64,000 nt of DNA from Bacteroidota bacterium (GTDB lineage: Bacteria; Bacteroidota; Bacteroidia; B-17B0; Aurantibacillaceae): the NCBI GenBank assembly GCA_963169355.1, contig CAUJCR010000034.1:1-64000 (forward strand). The letters run 5' to 3'. The stretch's first letter is position 1; every line of letters starts with the position of its first letter. A model generated the notes under the pieces. It ran no database searches. It was not told the DNA's origin and saw only the letters and a list, made by a program, of their open reading frames with translations. This document shows, one piece after another, positions 63,398 through 64,000 of this stretch. The position numbers were made by a program, and so were the translations under genes.

Positions 63398-64000
63398 ATG
63401 AAAATTACGTATTATGGTCATTCTTGTTTTGGTGTTGAAATAAATGGTAAACAGGTTTTATTTGATCCATTTATCTCGCCCAACGAACTGGCTTCGCATA
63501 TTGATAAAGATACAATTAAGGCTGATTATATTTTAATCTCGCATGGACACGAAGATCATATTGCCGATGCCGTATCAATAGCCAAACGTACTAATGCCAC
63601 AGTGGTATGTAATTTCGAAATTTATGTTTGGTTACAAAAACAAGGCGTTCAAAACATTCACCCAATGAATACTGGTGGCAAAAAGCAATTTGATTTTGGC
63701 TCGGTTAAATGCGTTATGGCTGTACACAGTAGTAGCTTACCAGATGGAAGCTATGGCGGAAATCCTATGGGATTTGTAATTGAAAGCAATGATAAAAACT
63801 TTTATTACGCTGGCGATACGGCACTAACGTATGACATGAAACTAATAGGCGACTACCGTCATATTGATTTTGCTTTTTTACCCATTGGCGATAATTTTAC
63901 AATGAGTGTAGATAATGCTATTATTGCTTGCGATTTCATTAAGTGCAATGATATAATAGGTATGCACTACGATACATTTGGATACATAAAAATAAATAAA
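63398..64000 (+). CDS. UPF0173-type metal-dependent hydrolase, cut by the window end
   Basis: From ATG 63398 the frame is open for 201 codons to the end of the window and has no stop, so the C-terminus is missing. It starts 'MKITYYGHSCFGVEINGKQ', and has 'LISHGHEDHIADAVSIAK' (HxHxDH at 49-54), 'HSSSLPDGSYGGNPMGFVI', 'FYYAGDTALTYDMKLIG' and 'GMHYDTFGYI'. These are the marks of the UPF0173/MBL-fold hydrolase family (usual length about 225 residues), so only some 25 codons are lacking. The substrate is unknown. Confidence 0.93.
   Translation, partial: MKITYYGHSCFGVEINGKQVLFDPFISPNELASHIDKDTIKADYILISHGHEDHIADAVSIAKRTNATVVCNFEIYVWLQKQGVQNIHPMNTGGKKQFDFGSVKCVMAVHSSSLPDGSYGGNPMGFVIESNDKNFYYAGDTALTYDMKLIGDYRHIDFAFLPIGDNFTMSVDNAIIACDFIKCNDIIGMHYDTFGYIKINK

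Overview
The window looks like a chromosomal segment of a member of the Bacteroidota. The DNA is AT-rich, roughly one third G+C by eye in most genes. SecD and SecF are fused into one protein. Four secreted proteins end in type IX secretion (T9SS) sorting domains, three of type A and one of type B. DUF4290 and DUF4476 proteins, a 2TM-domain protein and a MurA with Asp in place of the active-site Cys all fit that phylum. Many promoters carry the Bacteroidota -7 box TAnnTTTG. I cannot name a genus. No rRNA, tRNA or CRISPR array was found.

Region by region: (1) 1-2240 is accessory DNA. It holds a decapitated XRE regulator overlapping a small membrane protein in visibly more GC-rich DNA, then, on the minus strand, the severed 3' end of an RHS toxin gene (RHS core, in-frame amber stop, Ntox28-like toxin tip) and a CdiI-like immunity gene. 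The remnant abuts the secDF terminator. (2) 2242-15243 holds secDF, an FG-GAP T9SS protein, a tyrS operon with a trans-sulfuration enzyme, mtaB, a small winged-helix/2TM membrane operon and glutamate dehydrogenase. (3) 15409-26675 holds cdsA, a small gene bracketed by two hairpins with the same stem, a T9SS pappalysin-type metalloprotease, a lipoprotein, a LuxE-like enzyme next to an alkyltransferase-like protein, a flippase, MBL hydrolase plus proline dehydrogenase, CBS protein plus NAD kinase, and enolase. (4) 26821-35795 holds a secreted protein, glutaryl-CoA dehydrogenase, a repeat-rich T9SS protease, a PIN-PhoH ATPase, a small frameshifted secreted protein and a saccharopine dehydrogenase-like enzyme. 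(5) 35830-53438 is a long plus-strand run: DUF4476, DUF423, a polytopic membrane protein, a 1692-residue T9SS type B adhesin-like protein, a sterol desaturase/AGMO-like enzyme, YihY/BrkB, GNAT, DUF4290, murA, a TlpA lipoprotein, twin thioredoxin-like/OmpA proteins, grpE and dnaJ. (6) 53440-64000 runs mostly on the minus strand: bioA, topoisomerase IV A and B, an AIM24 protein, a Dcm-like restriction-modification pair with the stump of another R-M gene upstream, an FMN reductase, and a plus-strand UPF0173 hydrolase cut by the window end.

Most genes are housekeeping or envelope functions. The places most likely to repay attention are the broken RHS toxin locus, the restriction-modification locus, the paired hairpins around the small gene before cdsA, the TlpA/OmpA tandem behind murA, and the dispersed palindromic intergenic element. 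I did not find a clearly unprecedented multi-gene system. The nearest candidates are the TlpA/thioredoxin-OmpA cluster and the three-gene winged-helix/2TM operon.
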